This document shows positions 61,101 through 64,000 of a stretch of 64,000 bases of DNA, one piece after another. This stretch comes from CAYTGM01 sp964437365 (GTDB lineage: Bacteria > Sumerlaeota > Sumerlaeia > SLMS01): positions 168,680 to 232,679 of the forward strand of contig CAYTGM010000007.1 of the NCBI GenBank assembly GCA_964437365.1, in the 5' to 3' direction. Made by a program: the position numbers and the translations under genes. The notes under the pieces were generated by a model. It was not told the DNA's origin. It saw only the letters and a list, made by a program, of their open reading frames with translations, and did no database searches. Numbering within the stretch: the first letter of the stretch is position 1; each line of letters starts with the position of its first letter.

Positions 61101-61607
61101 TGCCGGGGTAATTGTATAGAAGTCCTCACTGTTGTTTGAGCTATTCAGGGAAAAGAAATCTATACGAAGTGGCTCTAATCCGAATTCGGATCGCGCAATA
61201 CCACGTAAGGCGACCGTTTGCCACGTCGGAACCGGAAAATCGAAGGATTGCATATAGTAGTCTACCAGTGTTATCCTGGCATATGATTCCAGATCTTCGT
61301 TTCTTTCTTCCTGCGAAATCTCAGGAGATCCGAAGCGCGACCACGAGCCTGGTGTATTCGGACTATCCAAAGTCTCAAATGAACCATTCATGAATTCATC
61401 GAATGTCGGAGCTTTGACTTCGACCTTCTCAGTCTCTATTTTCTCTTCCCGATAGCCCAGTTCATATTTTAAAGAGGCCGCCATTTGCTGTGCCGACGCG
61501 CAGCTTGTTAATGACATCATTGAAAGAGCTGTTAATAAGAATGGAGTAAAGTATCTTAACATAAGCATCCAGAACATCGAGATAGTACGACGAAATTTTC
61601 TCCTCAT
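58143..61607 (-). CDS. Very large exported lipoprotein with sandwich domains, TIM-barrel-like core and propeller-like end
   Basis: The 1154-residue product has a basic start and a hydrophobic stretch ending in LTSCAS, a good lipobox (Cys at residue 36). Two jelly-roll sandwich domains resembling CBM_4_9 modules follow (about 70-210 and 215-330; MNGSFETLDSPNTPGSWS and NPNFSNELSNWEVNG). After an Ig-like part (about 370-440) comes a TIM-barrel-like glycoside-hydrolase core (about 450-760; GIYIFDEPNVFGEDAVE, with acidic residues that could be catalytic). The last 280 residues look like a beta-propeller (VYDLDEFGNLV). A surface-anchored glycan-binding or glycan-cleaving protein is inferred. Confidence 0.78.
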   Translation of the reverse strand: MRRKFRRTISMFWMLMLRYFTPFLLTALSMMSLTSCASAQQMAASLKYELGYREEKIETEKVEVKAPTFDEFMNGSFETLDSPNTPGSWSRFGSPEISQEERNEDLESYARITLVDYYMQSFDFPVPTWQTVALRGIARSEFGLEPLRIDFFSLNSSNNSEDFYTITPATETSWSSFATSYTRRPSNESLTLRARGRFDLGWVDLDSLVLVDEAIKNPNFSNELSNWEVNGEVDVFTSPTLFGNSWVALNSGSAIYQEVAHAPYNATYFLHGYSQGEGVIHVDRLASEFSIVEDSSTSRTLSSVSPIEFLEILPLNESNDAHLERVTFQGSAPTTFTLTQPSRGWFYCWPETFQPVLNSPTPSVRFAAAWPGLLDDAEIRVINDSNSVVDTVSYERDETTVWVDYTGTDLPAGDYTVEFELISGSGESVLVSKPFTLERPAGYPASPLTESFDNFPRMPWVWLANAADPFAEDSVERFQARLQEAADDGFDPLFIIASVDQFPLVKTAAENVGVPYIIFDAASSGVTFRGDRGHQTWDVSLALDYLKNFDLFLESELFKGIYIFDEPNVFGEDAVERVEDTIIVNERLGKYPLLWTSLNPGFSYYDPQFSLISSFDYPITSRGLSSEELLVFRFDKMEEAYEFATQNDRDYIAGVQGFSQRNSNYVPTPEESMAQLGLTLALGARGYFVFTYTSIGGFASLRTHQHEPSRRLESYREFNSRIASIESTILDLSRERLTIPSDGPYARLARSSADNPYMVIVNTNTDERIAFDALTDSPTQMINIETLEETDTSTTHTAMLGPGDWGVFLFQNKVPPVEVQSRTVESAREAPSVPSIIADEFETPFQFFQTGVNIAGEEEAIAGLDGQSVGIYTNPNNEGFELKFSSTQRPPLPRTRFLEGNRVLYATRSDGFRLIDLAPQNPSLLRSFFSRTGKATDALPVGDDWWIAQGFWGVTRGMFELNGSFTRYDQFFAREFDILSIHGPFQDGSVIAVEQMSGPQHLRFTNGEIQSESLGERNFYLAGSLSENNQLAVPMMDRGVRVYDLDEFGNLVREYWIDQENFPEIVQAWNVAWLDEGVLAVNDPRFGVRFYDFIPDGSINYLGLWTSQDPPFFISSIASRGDEFLYVGIRPERLLKVDLSALLGRAATNGWFMY

Positions 61608-61648
61608 GAACCAGTGAAGTCAAACTTCCACTGTCAGAAAAAACAAAT

Positions 61649-61679
61649 CATGCTCGGTGGCGGCTGCCGAGCATTTTCT
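61649..61679 (+). terminator. Hairpin with T-rich tail in the divergent spacer
   Basis: ATGCTCGG and CCGAGCAT enclose TGGCGGCTG and are followed by TTTTCTT. It is terminator-like on the plus strand, yet it lies in front of the GT39-like gene and behind no plus-strand gene. It may be an attenuator or may block stray transcription. Confidence 0.45.
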
Positions 61680-61806
61680 TCATCATGACTGTGAATTCAT
61701 CTGGTTTACACTGCTACAGTATCCATTCTTTTCGTTTGTTATCTTCTGTTGACACTTGAAGAGTCACTGCCGGAAACCACCACATATCCACAAAGGGGTT
61801 CCGTAT

Positions 61807-63618
61807 ATGTCAATGTCGGGAGAGTCGCAGGTTCTAAACAAGCGAAGGAAATACTGTACCTGGGGAGTTTACGGGTTTCTTTCTGCCTTTATTCTGTTGG
61901 GACTCATCGCAGCTCTTCCAGTCACTTTTCCTGACCTCAAAGAACAGGCTCCATCAATCGCCGGTTTCTTAAGTTATCGGAGGTTGAGCCTTCTGAAGTT
62001 CGGACTTGGTGGATTGTCATTCTTCTGTCTACTCACCAGTGGAATTCTTCTGTTTATTTGTTCAGGTAAAGACAGACTCAGAGAAGAGTGGAAGGGAGCG
62101 CAGTGTCTATATACAGAGAAAATTCGAGAGGCTTATTCATTCTTAACCTCAACTCAGAACCGCTCGTATGCGATCTTCCTCCTGTTGTTGTTTCTTGCCG
62201 GTGCCACACTTCGAGTTGACACGCTATCAACACCATTAACCTCAGATGAGGCGATAACTTATACAGACTTTGCAAACGGTTCTCTTTGGAATTCTGCTTC
62301 AAATTATTATATTCCCAACAACCATCCGTTTCATTCTATTCTTCTTAATGGTCTCCGTCGCGTTCTTCCAATTTCCCGCTACACCGTTCGCATGCCATCA
62401 GTCGTAGCTGGAATCCTTCTTCTTCCTGTTCTTATGGTGTTCTTTCATCGGGTCTATGGTCGGACTGTGGGGATTCTTTCTCTACCATTCGTCACATTCT
62501 CTGTCTTTCTAATCTACTACTCCGCCCAGGCTCGTGGGTACATGATACAGATTCTTTTATTCTATTCTCAATTTCTAATCGCTGCCAGTGTCCTTAAGGA
62601 TGAAAGGGTGAACTGGGCAAAATGGGTCCCTTTTACGCTCTTCACCTTGCTTGGTTTCTACACGATGCCCTCCTATGCATTCTGCTATGGCGGGGTTTTC
62701 GGCTGGTATCTCCTTTCTGTGATGTTTGACCCTTGTTGCAAAAAGAAATGGCTCATGGCTCGAATCGGTCTTCTGTCGACTACCATCGCAGGCGTCCTCG
62801 TGCTAATCGCCTTTCTCCCTATAACCCATATCTACGGCTACGACCTCATTACCAACAACCATTTTACAAAATCGATGCCCTGGGACCAGTTTAAGAATAT
62901 TGGGTTGAAGCAATATTGGGAGAAACTGGACTTTCTTATTCTTTCCTACCCCGCCCCTCTAAGGACAAGCCTCTATGTTCTCTTTGTCTTAAGTCCTGTT
63001 ATGTATATATGGAAAGCCCCTTTCAGAGTCCCTCCGCAACTTGCAGTTTTTCTCATCGCCCTCGGTATGGTTGTATTGAAACGCAATTCAGGATTTGAGA
63101 GAACGTGGATCTACCTCATCCCTCTTTTCTGGGCCAGCGTCACTTCGTCGGTTGTCTATCTAGTCGAAGTCTTCATGGCGAGAACCGAAGTTCGTTGGAC
63201 ACGCTGGGCTCTTCCTCTCGTGGGAATTATTCTTTCATTGGGACTTTTTCTGCACTATACACATCAAAATCGGATCGAAAATAAGCTACAGAGACATCGT
63301 CTGGCACACCCTGCCGTGGAGCCCGCCTGGGAAGCATTGAAGGGGGAAATTAACAAAGATGATTTTGTCCAGGCGGGTATGATCGGAGACATACTCAAAT
63401 TTTATGGTATTGCTGAGGGCACGTTAACCCAGAGTAATTTCCGATCTGGAAACCAGAACCCCGTCGACCTGTCACGTCGGGCAAAGACCACCTTCGTGTT
63501 TGTTGGAGGAAAGCCCAACATTGAACGGGCGACCAGAGTTACTGGTGCCCCAGCTGAGGAGATCGAGACTGTCTACCAGGATTCAGCCCTGACCGTTTAC
63601 CGCTACGATCGACAATAA
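61807..63618 (+). CDS. GT39/ArnT-like membrane glycosyltransferase
   Basis: The 603-residue product from ATG 61807 (AAGGGG upstream) has about 12 membrane segments and the GT-C acidic motif in LTSDEAITYTDF in the first large outer loop, followed by NHPFHSILLNGLRR and a conserved SAQARGYMIQ. This is the layout of PMT_2/ArnT-type enzymes that transfer sugars from polyprenyl-phosphate carriers outside the inner membrane. The C-terminal 120 residues form a soluble domain. The acceptor is unknown. It is divergent from the giant lipoprotein gene. Confidence 0.85.
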   Translation: MSMSGESQVLNKRRKYCTWGVYGFLSAFILLGLIAALPVTFPDLKEQAPSIAGFLSYRRLSLLKFGLGGLSFFCLLTSGILLFICSGKDRLREEWKGAQCLYTEKIREAYSFLTSTQNRSYAIFLLLLFLAGATLRVDTLSTPLTSDEAITYTDFANGSLWNSASNYYIPNNHPFHSILLNGLRRVLPISRYTVRMPSVVAGILLLPVLMVFFHRVYGRTVGILSLPFVTFSVFLIYYSAQARGYMIQILLFYSQFLIAASVLKDERVNWAKWVPFTLFTLLGFYTMPSYAFCYGGVFGWYLLSVMFDPCCKKKWLMARIGLLSTTIAGVLVLIAFLPITHIYGYDLITNNHFTKSMPWDQFKNIGLKQYWEKLDFLILSYPAPLRTSLYVLFVLSPVMYIWKAPFRVPPQLAVFLIALGMVVLKRNSGFERTWIYLIPLFWASVTSSVVYLVEVFMARTEVRWTRWALPLVGIILSLGLFLHYTHQNRIENKLQRHRLAHPAVEPAWEALKGEINKDDFVQAGMIGDILKFYGIAEGTLTQSNFRSGNQNPVDLSRRAKTTFVFVGGKPNIERATRVTGAPAEEIETVYQDSALTVYRYDRQ

Positions 63619-63640
63619 GTGTGTGTGAGGGCTCTGATTT

Positions 63641-64000
63641 CTACGGCACCTTGAGAAGGATACTTGCCAGAGGTCTCTCGCGACCTTGTTGATTCGATAG
63701 AATCTCGTCTGTCGATCGTGCAGGCCTCGTGTCTTGATGATCCGGGGGGTTGTGGCCAGTTTGGAGGGATGCTGGAGGGAGTATGGATCGATTGCAGTGG
63801 TTCGATGATGCATCGAAGATGCATCGATACTGGTAGCATCCCTGGTGCTGGAAGATGTGGTTTGGTGGATTCAGGCCTGTTTTCGGCTGTTCTGGTGATT
63901 GTTTTTGTTCTGTTTGGGGTGTGTTGTTCTTTTTTTTGTTATTTATGATTTTAGGGGTTGACGTGGGCGGTGCTCCTGAGGTGTTTAGCGCGCCGCTGCT
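63641..64000 (-). CDS. Possible C-terminal end of a gene entering from the right edge
   Basis: On the minus strand one frame is open from base 64000 to TAG at 63641-63643, 119 codons. The translation is Pro, Thr, Asn and Gln-rich at first (TSGAPPTSTPKI) and then contains several Cys, His and Arg residues. The plus strand is G/T-rich here, which by itself makes stop codons rare in this minus frame, so the frame may be chance. No family is recognised. It converges on the GT39-like gene 22 bases away. Confidence 0.25.
   Translation of the reverse strand, partial: SSGALNTSGAPPTSTPKIINNKKKNNTPQTEQKQSPEQPKTGLNPPNHIFQHQGCYQYRCIFDASSNHCNRSILPPASLQTGHNPPDHQDTRPARSTDEILSNQQGRERPLASILLKVP

Overview
The window looks like chromosomal DNA of a Gram-negative-type, free-living bacterium of medium G+C. 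The evidence is an envelope-oriented gene set: an MCE-domain lipid-binding protein, a succinylase-route dapD, a peptidoglycan amidase, a lipobox protein, Sec signal peptides and a DUF374-type acyltransferase. The many large exported proteins with golvesin-like domains, a GHL10 hydrolase, DUF1573-rhodanese-MauE genes and REP/IS200-like transposases recall the PVC group, Sumerlaeota or similar poorly cultured phyla. I cannot fix the phylum from the sequence alone. No rRNA, tRNA, CRISPR array, prophage or plasmid gene was seen.

Layout. 1-775: minus-strand end of a SPOUT RNA methyltransferase and a zinc-finger protein. 1184-4814: a three-gene ABC exporter operon. 4815-8929: a possible LacI-type operator cluster, a zinc-ribbon protein, fdhD and a formate-dehydrogenase-like molybdoenzyme. 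9117-10583: a REP-associated tyrosine transposase (RAYT) between two 342-bp direct repeats made of REP palindromes. 10740-17148: an SDR enzyme, larE, and a tight run of DUF1573, rhodanese, MauE-like, polytopic membrane protein and thiE. 17287-26473: a pseudopilin-like protein, a 1365-aa DnaG-finger-like/TPR/DnaA-AAA+ fusion, a SHOCT-like protein, an exported helical protein, a DUF374 acyltransferase and rsmD. 26832-38871: a surface/export island (GHL10-RTX protein, sandwich/thioredoxin-like protein, PPC-like protein, beta-helix protein, a gene broken or recoded by two in-frame UGA codons, PGRP amidase, FKBP isomerase). 39551-43575: malQ, dapD, a DnaA-box cluster and an rdgC-like gene split in two. 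43837-47031: tandem membrane paralogues, a palindrome-rich spacer and an IS200-like element. 47077-58132: glycosyltransferases, an MCE protein, YceD/DUF177, a YkgJ-type cysteine cluster protein, a flavodoxin-fold reductase, a PHP phosphoesterase, a soluble histidine kinase, HU, a MarC-family protein and an ATP-grasp enzyme. 58143-63618: a giant exported lipoprotein divergent from a GT39-like glycosyltransferase.

How the genes fit. FdhD supplies sulfur to the molybdenum cofactor of the adjacent oxidoreductase. LarE, rhodanese and the DUF1573/MauE proteins are further thiol or sulfur-handling functions nearby. The export island shares golvesin-type modules between a glycoside-hydrolase-like protein and a peptidoglycan amidase. 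Three replication or nucleoid themes stand out: the DnaA-type AAA+ domain lacking its DNA-binding domain, the DnaA-box cluster beside split rdgC, and HU. The strongest candidates for something new are the primase-finger/TPR/DnaA fusion, the frame with two UGA codons, the split rdgC with DnaA boxes, and the REP repeats that show a compensatory base-pair change.
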